The notes under the pieces were generated by a model. That model was not told where the DNA came from. It searched no databases and worked only from the letters and a program-made list of their open reading frames with translations. A program made the translations under genes and the position numbers. 13,228 bases of DNA from Treponema sp. (GTDB lineage Bacteria; Spirochaetota; Spirochaetia; Treponematales; Treponemataceae): assembly GCA_023231445.1 (NCBI GenBank), contig JALNVF010000090.1:1-13228 (forward strand). Reading direction: 5' to 3'. Positions 1-6,173 of this stretch are shown here, in pieces. How positions within the stretch are numbered: position 1 is the stretch's first letter; every line of letters begins with the position of its first letter.

Positions 1-1
1 A

Positions 2-301
2 AACACCGCACGCGGCCCGCTCATTGAAACGGAAACGCTCATATCAGGGATAGAGTCAGGTAAAATCGGTGCGGCAGCAATCGACGTCATTGAACACGAA
101 GCGGGATTATACTACAACGACCTCAAATCTACAGTACTGAATAACAGGGAACTTGCCGTACTGCGCTCTTTCCCGAACGTAACGGTAAGTCATCACATGG
201 CGTTTTACACGCAGAACGCCATCAGGACAATGGTGCTTGATTCAATGGAAGGCTGCCTTCAGTTCATGCAGACAGGTACGAGCAGATGGGTTGTGAAATA
301 A
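2..301 (+). CDS. D-lactate dehydrogenase-type D-2-hydroxyacid dehydrogenase, C-terminal 99 residues (5' end outside window)
   Basis: The open frame starts before the window and ends in TAA at 299-301. The visible part begins NTARGPLIET and contains SGKIGAAAIDVIEHEAG, then LYYNDL, then VTVSHHMAFYT. These are the end of the NAD domain and the catalytic region of the D-2-hydroxyacid dehydrogenase family: Arg in TARG, Glu in DVIEHE, and the second His of SHHM are the expected Arg/Glu/His residues. The E-H-E-x-G-x-Y-Y-N-D segment is typical of the D-lactate dehydrogenase/VanH branch, which reduces pyruvate or a related 2-keto acid to a D-2-hydroxyacid with NADH in the cytoplasm. The protein ends RWVVK. 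It converges on the minus-strand operon, and its stop is followed at once by a hairpin. The last 20 bases recur near 12782-12801. The family is clear; the substrate is inferred. Confidence 0.85.
   Translation, partial: NTARGPLIETETLISGIESGKIGAAAIDVIEHEAGLYYNDLKSTVLNNRELAVLRSFPNVTVSHHMAFYTQNAIRTMVLDSMEGCLQFMQTGTSRWVVK
282..301 (+). repeat. Left copy of a 20-bp direct repeat at the 3' end of the D-lactate dehydrogenase-type gene
   Basis: The final 20 bases of the coding sequence, ending with the TAA stop and encoding the last residues RWVVK, recur in the same orientation at 12782-12801 with one difference (TGG here, TAG there). The match stops at the stop codon. Upstream it decays quickly, with scattered identity back to about 272. 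It may be an insertion boundary or the parent of a gene-end remnant. The repeat is seen directly; its origin is inferred. Confidence 0.6.
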
Positions 302-333
302 ACAGGACCTTCACCGGAGTGAAGCTTTCTGTT
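301..333. terminator. Hairpin between convergent gene ends, weak bidirectional terminator candidate
   Basis: CTTCAC (309-314) and GTGAAG (319-324) form a 6-bp stem around the 4-base loop CGGA. AACAG (301-305) and CTGTT (329-333) can extend it across a small internal loop. It starts on the last base of the plus-strand dehydrogenase stop codon and overlaps the last codons of the minus-strand proline racemase. T-tracts are poor on both sides (CTTTCTGTT on plus, TGTTTATTT on minus), so efficient termination is uncertain. Confidence 0.4.
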
Positions 334-1363
334 CGCCGATCATGAATCCGTCACGGAACGGATCGCGTTCATCTATAACCCAGGTATTAAACCCGGTAAT
401 CCATGCCCGGCCTGTTATACAGGGAATTACAGCGGGATACGGCCCGACGGTAGTTTCCTGAACGGCTTCACAACGGAAAAGTGAACCTATAACGCTTTCA
501 TGAACAAACGGCTGATGTAATGAAAGCTTTCTCCGCATATATAAATCCGCTACTTTTGCACTAGTTCCTGTTCCGCAGGGGGAACGGTCTATCTGACCGT
601 TTCCGAATATGACAACATTTTTTCGTCCTGCCTGAGGATTGTCGGGAACACAGGAAAATTCGACAAGATCTACAGTTGAAATATCTAGATACGGATGTTT
701 CACTTTTATAGTCTCATTGATTATCTTAAGAAGTTTTTCTCCTAATGACGTAAACTCTTCAAGCCTGTCATGTTCTTTTGAAAGTGTAATTTCTGTTCCG
801 TCTACGATAGCAAAAAAATTCCCGCCGAAAGCAATATCAAACATAATTTTTCCGTAACCAGGAACGTCTGCTGAAGCATCTTTCATATACACAAATGAAG
901 GAACATTAAAAAAGCTGACCTCTTCTGCCCTGTTATTATTAACTTTTACTGTCGTTTTTATCAGTCCTGCAGGGGAATCAAGAACGACTGTCGTATACGG
1001 TTCAGAGATATTTACAAGCGATGTTTCAACCGCTGCTGTTGCTACTCCTATGCTCCCGTGTCCGCACATGTTCAGGCAGCCGTTATTGTCAAGAAAGATA
1101 ACGCCGAAATCAGCTTCCGGTCTTGTCGGTTCCGTAAGGACCGCACCAAACATATCCCGGTGTCCCCGCGGTTCAAGCATAAGTGCGCGTCTGTACATAT
1201 CATAATGCTGTTCAAGATCCAGTTTCTTTTCCATCATGGAATTTCCGTTAAGACGGGGAAAGCCTTTTGTAATAATCCGTGTACTTTCTCCCATTGTGTG
1301 AGAATCAATAGTAGTAATGACGTGTGAATATTTCTGTAAAGACTGCACTATATCACGTTTCAT
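311..1363 (-). CDS. Proline racemase / 4-hydroxyproline 2-epimerase family protein
   Basis: The 350-residue protein has normal length for the proline racemase family, cofactor-independent enzymes that invert the alpha carbon of proline or hydroxyproline with two catalytic cysteines. Both are present: Cys100 in NMCGHGSIG and Cys263 in DRSPCGTGTSA. This makes a racemase or epimerase more likely than a trans-3-hydroxyproline dehydratase, which usually has Thr at the second position. Other family marks are TIDSHTMGE near residue 20, the PRGHRDMFGA segment near 65-74, and FGGNFFAIVD near 179-188. The start ATG at 1363 has an AGGAG site 7 bases upstream. It is the last gene of the operon, 31 bases after the Asp/Glu-racemase-like gene, and its final codons lie in a hairpin. 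In this setting it would supply the D-epimer to the flavin dehydrogenase encoded upstream. Proline versus 4-hydroxyproline cannot be settled by eye. Confidence 0.9.
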   Translation of the reverse strand: MKRDIVQSLQKYSHVITTIDSHTMGESTRIITKGFPRLNGNSMMEKKLDLEQHYDMYRRALMLEPRGHRDMFGAVLTEPTRPEADFGVIFLDNNGCLNMCGHGSIGVATAAVETSLVNISEPYTTVVLDSPAGLIKTTVKVNNNRAEEVSFFNVPSFVYMKDASADVPGYGKIMFDIAFGGNFFAIVDGTEITLSKEHDRLEEFTSLGEKLLKIINETIKVKHPYLDISTVDLVEFSCVPDNPQAGRKNVVIFGNGQIDRSPCGTGTSAKVADLYMRRKLSLHQPFVHESVIGSLFRCEAVQETTVGPYPAVIPCITGRAWITGFNTWVIDERDPFRDGFMIGEQKASLR

Positions 1364-1394
1364 TATTCATCTCCTGCCCACGGATACAATTTTT

Positions 1395-2180
1395 TTAAAT
1401 AAAACCAAAATAAGGCTGCTGTGTCACTGCATTGTGAAGCCATTTGATAAGCGTTATAAAATCAAACACGGGAAGCTGTACCGCCTTTTGAACAGCATAT
1501 GCATACGGCGGCATATCACTGCATTCAAGAAGGATCGCGCCTGTTTCGGGACATTCACGTACAAGCTCAACCGCTTTACCGGTAACTTCCTGTTGTACAA
1601 TACCGTTGTCAAATTCTCCGCGGCCTTCAAGAATACAGGAAAACTCTTTTTCATGCCTCAGGTCTTTTAGTATGAGCCGCTTCTGAAGTTCAGGAGTAAC
1701 AGAGCAGCTTTCAAAAAGGCGCTGTGTAATAGAAACTTTATCGGCCGTAAGGATTCCGATCTTCTGATCAGGTCTGATAAGCCCTGCAATCCACGGGATC
1801 TGTACAAGACTTGACAGCGCTACGGGAACATTCACAGCCTGTGCAACCTGTTTCTGGTAATTTCCGAAAAAACCACAGGCAGCACTGATGGCACGTACTC
1901 CCTCGTTCTGCAGTTTTGTACAGGCAGAGAGGATTGCAGGTAAAACAGACTCACTGCACGTAAAAAGATTCGGAATATCAAGCCCTTCTACAGCCCTCAG
2001 TCTGACGGGAAAATCATACGTGTATCCGTTTACGACGTTTCCGGGAAGTAGTGGATAAAATACATCGTCAATGTAGATAATTCCGACGGGAAAACCTGCA
2101 ACATTCTGCCCTTTTTTCATTCTGATGATGCAGTCTTTATTTCCTGCATCAATATATCCGTATTGTATGTTTTCTTCCAT
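1395..2180 (-). CDS. Aspartate/glutamate racemase family protein, substrate unknown
   Basis: The 261-residue protein has the two-cysteine plan of the Asp/Glu/hydantoin racemase superfamily: Cys102 in ISAACGFFGNYQ and Cys220 in ILLECSDMPPYA. Each sits after a hydrophobic strand, as the paired acid/base cysteines do. The N-terminal PVGIIYIDDVFYPLLPGNV (residues 31-49) and the DFPVR segment belong to an uncharacterised branch of the family. It sits between the DAO-type FAD subunit gene (8 bases upstream) and the proline racemase gene (31 bases downstream), so it is surely co-transcribed with them. The start ATG at 2180 lacks a good Shine-Dalgarno site; translation may be coupled to the preceding gene, whose stop is only 8 bases away. 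A second racemase, a hydantoin-type racemase or a decarboxylase-like activity are all possible. I assign the fold, not the reaction. Confidence 0.75.
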   Translation of the reverse strand: MEENIQYGYIDAGNKDCIIRMKKGQNVAGFPVGIIYIDDVFYPLLPGNVVNGYTYDFPVRLRAVEGLDIPNLFTCSESVLPAILSACTKLQNEGVRAISAACGFFGNYQKQVAQAVNVPVALSSLVQIPWIAGLIRPDQKIGILTADKVSITQRLFESCSVTPELQKRLILKDLRHEKEFSCILEGRGEFDNGIVQQEVTGKAVELVRECPETGAILLECSDMPPYAYAVQKAVQLPVFDFITLIKWLHNAVTQQPYFGFI

Positions 2181-2188
2181 AAGTTATT

Positions 2189-3379
2189 TTATTTTTTCCC
2201 CGCCGTAAAACGGGCATAATCTAGAGGGCTTATATCAAAATCGGTTTTCTTTTCTGCCAGTATCTGCGACATGAGAAGGCCGGTTATCGGTGAAAAACAG
2301 ATTCCGTCCCCTTCATGTCCTGCTGCAATGTAAAAGCCGGGTACTTCATCAACATCGGATACAATCGGAAGGTGATCAGATACATACGGACGGACACCGG
2401 CATAACTGCGGATGCACTGAATATCTTTGAGGCAGGGATAAAAACGCATTGCACGTTCGGAGATTGCCTTCATCGCCTCCACTTCGGAACGAATATCAAA
2501 ACCACGGAAACCACGGTATCCTCCTACAAGCAGATTGGATGCTTTTGTATATTCCAGGTTAAAAGCAACGTTATACTCTTCAACAAGCGGACTGACATTA
2601 CGCTTGAATTTAATATCATCAAATTTTGACATCATGTACCCGAATTCAAGGAGTTTATGATTAACAATTTTTGATACTTTCTCGGATATGAGATTCATAC
2701 CCTTTCTCGGCTGGATCGGGATGGGGACGCCTGCAAGTTTTCCGATATCGGGCGCCCACACACCGGCACAGTTAATAATCCGCTTCGTGCGCAACGTTCC
2801 GTAACTCGTATCGACAGATTCGACTGAATGATCTGCAGGATTAAGATGAACTGCATTTATCGTACAGTAGGTGTACACGTCAAGCCCCAGTTTTTTTCCT
2901 TCTTCAGTAAATGCAAAACATACTTTATACGGACATACGGAGACGGCACCTGACGGTGGTGTATACAATCCGCCAGCAAGATCTTTCGCTATATACGGTT
3001 CCATTTCACAAAGTTCTTTATTGTCAACCATCCGCAGCGGATAGCCGTTGGCCTGTTGTGATACAGCATACCTTTCAGCGGCAACCATTTCAGGTTCCGT
3101 TTCGCACACATACAGGCAGCCTTTTGCATCATATTCAAAATCGTAATCAAACTGATCCGCATATTTTTTATATAAATCTATGCTCGCCTGCCCCATCGTT
3201 GTATCAATACCGGGCTCTTTATCACAAATAAGTGCAACAGCATCGCAGTGACTTGATGAACCTCCGGCTATATCGCCATGGTCAAGTAAAGCAACTTTCA
3301 TACCGTCTCTGCTTAAATGATATGCCACACTTGTACCTATGGCTCCTGCGCCTATGACAACAGCATCATATGTTTTCAT
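2189..3379 (-). CDS. DAO-type FAD-dependent amino acid dehydrogenase subunit (HcnC / OoxB / D-hydroxyproline dehydrogenase beta-like)
   Basis: The 396-residue flavoprotein belongs to the D-amino acid oxidase fold. The FAD-binding GAGAIG lies at residues 10-15 and the adenine-ribose strand ends near LLDHGDIAGGSSS. INCAGVWA (202-209), YAGVRPYVSDHLPIV (326-340) and the C-terminal FAD loop GFYIAAGHEGDGI (348-360) complete the pattern. Proteins of this type oxidise the C-N bond of a D-amino acid, glycine, opine or D-hydroxyproline to an imine and pass electrons to partner FeS/flavin subunits rather than to oxygen. The gene start overlaps the stop of the BFD-type gene by one base (TAATG), so translation is coupled. 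AAGGAG lies about 10 bases upstream. With the genes at 3379-5675 it should form one enzyme complex. The racemase genes downstream point to a D-amino acid substrate. The fold is certain, the substrate inferred. Confidence 0.88.
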   Translation of the reverse strand: MKTYDAVVIGAGAIGTSVAYHLSRDGMKVALLDHGDIAGGSSSHCDAVALICDKEPGIDTTMGQASIDLYKKYADQFDYDFEYDAKGCLYVCETEPEMVAAERYAVSQQANGYPLRMVDNKELCEMEPYIAKDLAGGLYTPPSGAVSVCPYKVCFAFTEEGKKLGLDVYTYCTINAVHLNPADHSVESVDTSYGTLRTKRIINCAGVWAPDIGKLAGVPIPIQPRKGMNLISEKVSKIVNHKLLEFGYMMSKFDDIKFKRNVSPLVEEYNVAFNLEYTKASNLLVGGYRGFRGFDIRSEVEAMKAISERAMRFYPCLKDIQCIRSYAGVRPYVSDHLPIVSDVDEVPGFYIAAGHEGDGICFSPITGLLMSQILAEKKTDFDISPLDYARFTAGKK

Positions 3380-3660
3380 TATTCAACCACTCCTTCTGCA
3401 AGTTCACCGAAAGATACAGGCCGCACCGGCGGACGGGCCGAAGCAGAGCCCACCTGATCGGGTTTTAATCCAAGTTCTGCACACAGTATCTGCTGGACAA
3501 GTTTCTCGCAGATGCGTCCCTGACAAAGTCCCATTCCGGCGCGTACACGACGTTTTACACCTACTATATCGCGGGCACCTTCTTTTACAGCCCTTTTTAT
3601 ATCGGCAACAGTAACTTCCTCGCAGCGGCACACAATCATATCATCTGAAAAGTTGTCCAT
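3379..3660 (-). CDS. Free-standing BFD-type [2Fe-2S] protein, putative subunit of the flavin dehydrogenase
   Basis: The 93-residue protein carries the four-cysteine pattern of the bacterioferritin-associated ferredoxin (BFD-like) domain: Cys11 and Cys13 in VCRCEEV, Cys46 and Cys51 in GLCQGRIC. These ligate one [2Fe-2S] cluster. In HcnB and opine oxidase A this domain is fused to the C-terminus of the FAD/NAD subunit. Here that subunit (4214-5359) is shorter and the domain has its own gene, which suggests a split of the ancestral polypeptide. A tail of about 25 residues rich in Pro, Ala and Val (from about residue 67) follows the domain and is not recognised. AGGAG lies 6 bases upstream of the ATG. 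The stop overlaps the start of the DAO-type subunit gene by one base, in line with stoichiometric production. Its role would be electron transfer between the two flavoproteins. Confidence 0.87.
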   Translation of the reverse strand: MDNFSDDMIVCRCEEVTVADIKRAVKEGARDIVGVKRRVRAGMGLCQGRICEKLVQQILCAELGLKPDQVGSASARPPVRPVSFGELAEGVVE

Positions 3661-3713
3661 TATTTTCTCCTATAATAGTAATCCGGACGGCATAGACTGA
3701 AATAGTAAAAAAA

Positions 3714-4208
3714 TTACAGTCTTTCCATACCGCGGATTTCATCAGCCTGCTCAAACGGAATCTCAACAGTAACAACAGGGGTATGATCGAAACTTTTCGG
3801 ATTCATAATTTTTACAATCCTGCCGTCACACACATATTCACCCTTTCTGTTAACTGCCCGGACCATATCTCCCTCTTTAGGAAGTGGAATGTACTCATAC
3901 GGAAATGAGACCGCCGCCGTTGTTTTTGTATACGTTTTATCAACAATAAATATTGCAAGCCCCGGACACCGGGATACGCAGATTCCGCACCCGATACATT
4001 TCTCTTCATCAAGTTCAGGAAGATTCGTAATAGGATCTCCTATGTGAATTGCATTTTTTGAACATGACGATTCGCAGGGATTGCATGGAATACACTGTAC
4101 GCATTCAATCACCGCAACCGGGCCGTGTGTATACCGCACATCAGAAGGAACCTGTCGTAATCCGGTCAGTTCCTTATAATCAAGACACCCTGTTTCCTGA
4201 ATAGCCAT
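3714..4208 (-). CDS. 2[4Fe-4S] ferredoxin-like subunit with a C-terminal beta-rich domain
   Basis: The 164-residue protein has two [4Fe-4S] motifs: CVQCIPCNPCESSC (Cys36, 39, 42, 45, 49) and CIGCGICVSRCP (Cys71, 74, 77, 81). The first motif has one more cysteine than needed, so Cys36 may be structural or an alternative ligand. Residues 92-164 (VSFPYEYIPLPKEG onward, with RIVKIMNPKSFD and TPVVTVEIP) look like a small beta-rich domain that I associate with ferredoxin-like genes beside HcnAB-type flavoproteins in anaerobes, not with simple ferredoxins. The gene lies 5 bases after the FAD/NAD subunit gene, with AGGAGG 10 bases before its ATG. This subunit is not part of classical HcnABC. It probably links the flavin dehydrogenase to a low-potential carrier such as ferredoxin. 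That role is inferred from position and cluster content. Confidence 0.85.
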   Translation of the reverse strand: MAIQETGCLDYKELTGLRQVPSDVRYTHGPVAVIECVQCIPCNPCESSCSKNAIHIGDPITNLPELDEEKCIGCGICVSRCPGLAIFIVDKTYTKTTAAVSFPYEYIPLPKEGDMVRAVNRKGEYVCDGRIVKIMNPKSFDHTPVVTVEIPFEQADEIRGMERL

Positions 4209-4213
4209 TGCTG

Positions 4214-5359
4214 CTAGACCTCCTGAAATTCGGGTACCGGAGTACCGACTTTCCCGTTGAATTCATCAAGTATTTTATTTTTTTCTATCATGCGCCGTTC
4301 ACCGAACGGGCCCATCCTGAGTGCATCAAGACGTTTCCATATTATTTCACGTTCACTTTCGGCATCGCTTCTTACTATATAGCCAAGAGCTTCTGCAGCA
4401 GAGATACCGGCAAGACGGCCTTCTTCAAGCGCAGTACTTGCTTCCTCTACGCCTGTAGCATCACCTGCGGCAAAAATATTTTTTACGGATGTTTCCATAC
4501 GTTTATTATGGAGAGGTACATACCCGCCGAACAATCCGTCGAATTCCAGTCTGCATTTCATCAGCCGCAGGAGTTCCGTAACAGGTTTAAGGCCCGTCGC
4601 TATAGTAACAAGATCAGCTTCTATCGTCTGTTCCGTACCGGGAACCGGTTTAAAATCACTTCCGACTTCAGCAATTACGACTTTTCCGACGGTACCGTCT
4701 GCTCCCGGACAGACTTCCACGATGGTGTGTCCTGTATAAATGGGAACACCCGCCCGTCGTATTTTTGCGGCATGAACAGCATACCCGCCTATTTTAGGAG
4801 CGGCTTCAACAAGAGCCGCCACATCTATACCAGCCTGCATCATCTGATATGAAACAATAAGACCAACATTGCCGCTTCCCAGCATAACGGCACGTCTGCC
4901 GGGTTTTACGTGATGAACATTAATCATAGTCTGGGCAGCACCGGCTCCCATTACCCCGGGAGTCGTCCATCCTTTGAAACGGACGACATTTTCGGAAGCA
5001 CCCGTTGCGACAATGATTTCTTCCGCTTTTACAGTCACCAGTTTTTTTTCAGTTCCAGTTGCTCCGTTTTCTATTGCAACTTTATTTCCGGGAAAAAGCC
5101 CTATGACGGTAGAATTGAGCCATATTTCAACACCGTTTTTTTCTGCTTCTTCCAGCAGTTCAGAACCGATATCAATTCCCCTTGTTCCGGCATGGTGAGC
5201 ACTTGATCCGAAAAATTTATGAATCTGCTTAAACAGCTGTCCGCCCGGTTTCATATTTAAATCAACGACAAGAACCTTTGCACCGGCTTTTGCCGCCTCA
5301 ATAGCAGCGGCAAGACCTGCAGGACCCGCACCGACAACAACAACTTCTTTTTTTTCCAT
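4214..5359 (-). CDS. FAD/NAD(P)-type oxidoreductase subunit (HcnB / OoxA / D-hydroxyproline dehydrogenase alpha-like)
   Basis: This 381-residue protein is a two-dinucleotide-binding-domain flavoprotein of the pyridine-nucleotide-disulphide oxidoreductase fold, without the redox disulphide of the thioredoxin reductases. The FAD motif GAGPAG is at residues 10-15 and is followed by DLNMKPGGQL near 33-42. ATGA occurs at 118-121, the second Rossmann motif GSGNVG at 161-166, and the C-terminal FAD motif NIFAAGDATGVEEA at 294-307. Known relatives are the larger subunits of hydrogen cyanide synthase, opine oxidases and D-hydroxyproline dehydrogenase. Those end in a BFD domain; here the protein stops without it, and the BFD unit is encoded at 3379-3660. 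The gene follows the [2Fe-2S] gene by 4 bases, with AAGGGG about 9 bases upstream of ATG. It likely receives electrons from the DAO-type subunit; the final acceptor is not evident. Confidence 0.88.
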   Translation of the reverse strand: MEKKEVVVVGAGPAGLAAAIEAAKAGAKVLVVDLNMKPGGQLFKQIHKFFGSSAHHAGTRGIDIGSELLEEAEKNGVEIWLNSTVIGLFPGNKVAIENGATGTEKKLVTVKAEEIIVATGASENVVRFKGWTTPGVMGAGAAQTMINVHHVKPGRRAVMLGSGNVGLIVSYQMMQAGIDVAALVEAAPKIGGYAVHAAKIRRAGVPIYTGHTIVEVCPGADGTVGKVVIAEVGSDFKPVPGTEQTIEADLVTIATGLKPVTELLRLMKCRLEFDGLFGGYVPLHNKRMETSVKNIFAAGDATGVEEASTALEEGRLAGISAAEALGYIVRSDAESEREIIWKRLDALRMGPFGERRMIEKNKILDEFNGKVGTPVPEFQEV

Positions 5360-5363
5360 AAAT

Positions 5364-5675
5364 TTAAACCCCTTCTATTCCTTCCTGCGTTTTAATTACC
5401 ATACCTGCCTCTACCGGAGTAATGCAGGTACGCACATTAGGACGGCCGTTCACAACCATAGCACAGTCCGTACACTGTCCTATGCCACAAAAAAGTCCGC
5501 GGGGTTCGTGTTTCTTTGCCGTATACCGGTTTATTCTGATCCCGTTTGCCAGAAGTGCAGCAAGAATCGGTTCCCCTTTTTCAGCGGGGATTGTTATTCC
5601 GTCTACTGTAATTTCAACAGTTTCTTTATCTGAAGCCGTATCAAGCACGGCGTGTTCTTCAATTCTATTGTTCAT
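5364..5675 (-). CDS. Small [2Fe-2S] ferredoxin-like subunit (HcnA / D-hydroxyproline dehydrogenase gamma-like)
   Basis: The 103-residue protein has a plant-type [2Fe-2S] motif, Cys63-x4-Cys68-x2-Cys71-x12-Cys84 (GLFCGIGQCTDCAMVV, then NVRTC), preceded by ITVDGITIPAEKGEPILAALLANGI, the usual beta-grasp start of HcnA-like subunits. I use ATG 5675 because AAGGGA lies about 8 bases upstream and the length then fits the family. The open frame can be extended to a TTG at 5726, but that stretch forms a hairpin (5695-5726) and adds 17 residues with no family likeness. The gene leads the five-gene redox block and is 4 bases from the FAD/NAD subunit gene. It would carry electrons within the dehydrogenase complex. 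Family assignment is firm; the exact partner contacts are inferred. Confidence 0.87.
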   Translation of the reverse strand: MNNRIEEHAVLDTASDKETVEITVDGITIPAEKGEPILAALLANGIRINRYTAKKHEPRGLFCGIGQCTDCAMVVNGRPNVRTCITPVEAGMVIKTQEGIEGV

Positions 5676-5694
5676 ACATGCATCCCTTATGCCG

Positions 5695-5726
5695 TTGTAC
5701 CGCTTTGTATGTGCAAAACGGTACAA
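5695..5726 (-). other. Intercistronic stem-loop upstream of the [2Fe-2S] subunit gene
   Basis: TTGTACCG (5695-5702) pairs with CGGTACAA (5719-5726). After one mismatch, TTTG (5704-5707) pairs with CAAA (5714-5717) around a 6-base loop. No T-run follows it on the minus strand; the next bases lead into the ribosome site of the gene starting at 5675. It is therefore more likely an mRNA processing or stability element than a terminator. It also argues that this stretch is not coding. Confidence 0.5.
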
Positions 5727-5735
5727 AAAATAAAA

Positions 5736-6113
5736 TCAGAGGACGGCAGTAAATTCCATCTCTACCAGACAGCCTTCTACCATGCTGACACACTGCGTGC
5801 AGCACCGTGCCGGATAATCACCTTTCGGAAAATAAGACTTATATACTTCATTCATTTCAGGAATTTTATTAATATCACAGATATAAATAGTCACCTTTGC
5901 AACATTATCCATCGTTGCTCCTGCGGCCTCCAGAACGGCCTTTGCATTTTCCATCGTTGCCTTTGTCTGCTCCTTTACTCCACCGGGGACGTATTCACCG
6001 GAAACATCAGTACCGATCTGTGTCGTAAAAATCATGTTTCCCATTTTTGTACCAAGTGCATACGGACCATGACATTCTCCGCATTTTGGTGATAAAATCT
6101 GTTCTCTTTTCAT
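5736..6113 (-). CDS. RidA (YjgF/YER057c/UK114) family enamine/imine deaminase, cysteine-rich
   Basis: The 125-residue protein has normal RidA length from ATG 6113, which has GGAGGT 7 bases upstream. A longer open frame reaches 6170 but lacks a ribosome site, and its added residues cover an intercistronic hairpin. Family marks are HGPYALGTKMGNMIFTTQIG near residues 15-34, ENAKAVLEAAGATMDNVAKVTIYICD near 55-80, and YPARCC near 100-105. The last contains Arg103, the equivalent of the carboxylate-binding Arg105 of E. coli RidA. RidA proteins hydrolyse 2-imino and enamine acids to 2-keto acids. That fits directly behind a flavin dehydrogenase that makes imines. Oddities are seven cysteines (11, 14, 79, 104, 105, 108, 115), including a CGECH stretch where many relatives have an Ala/Ile-rich loop. 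Function is inferred from family and place. Confidence 0.88.
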   Translation of the reverse strand: MKREQILSPKCGECHGPYALGTKMGNMIFTTQIGTDVSGEYVPGGVKEQTKATMENAKAVLEAAGATMDNVAKVTIYICDINKIPEMNEVYKSYFPKGDYPARCCTQCVSMVEGCLVEMEFTAVL

Positions 6114-6139
6114 TTTCCATACCTCCGTAAAATATTTCC

Positions 6140-6156
6140 GGCCGCAGACTGCGGCC
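6140..6156 (-). other. Short GC-rich intercistronic hairpin before ridA
   Basis: GGCCGCA (6140-6146) and TGCGGCC (6150-6156) form a perfect 7-bp stem with a 3-base loop, in the 60-base gap between the D-2-hydroxyacid dehydrogenase stop and the RidA start. On the minus strand it is followed by GGAAATATTTTACGGAGG, with no T-run directly after the stem. It is probably a processing or stability element. It supports the RidA start at 6113 over the longer reading. Confidence 0.45.
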
Positions 6157-6173
6157 ATTCTGTTTCGCACATA

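Noticed and set aside
3694..3722. AGACTG/CAGTCT inverted repeat after the ferredoxin-like gene
   Set aside because: A 6-bp stem with a long A/T loop and no T-run on the minus strand; too weak to call a terminator or operator.
4208..4852. 214-residue open frame on the plus strand
   Set aside because: It is fully antisense to the FAD/NAD subunit gene, lacks any recognisable domain and has the biased composition of a reverse-frame shadow.
5676..5726. N-terminal extension of the [2Fe-2S] subunit from a TTG codon
   Set aside because: There is no ribosome site, no family similarity and a stem-loop over the segment; ATG 5675 has AAGGGA at proper distance.
6114..6170. N-terminal extension of RidA
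   Set aside because: RidA proteins start where ATG 6113 lies; GGAGGT is well placed for 6113 and the extension spans a hairpin.
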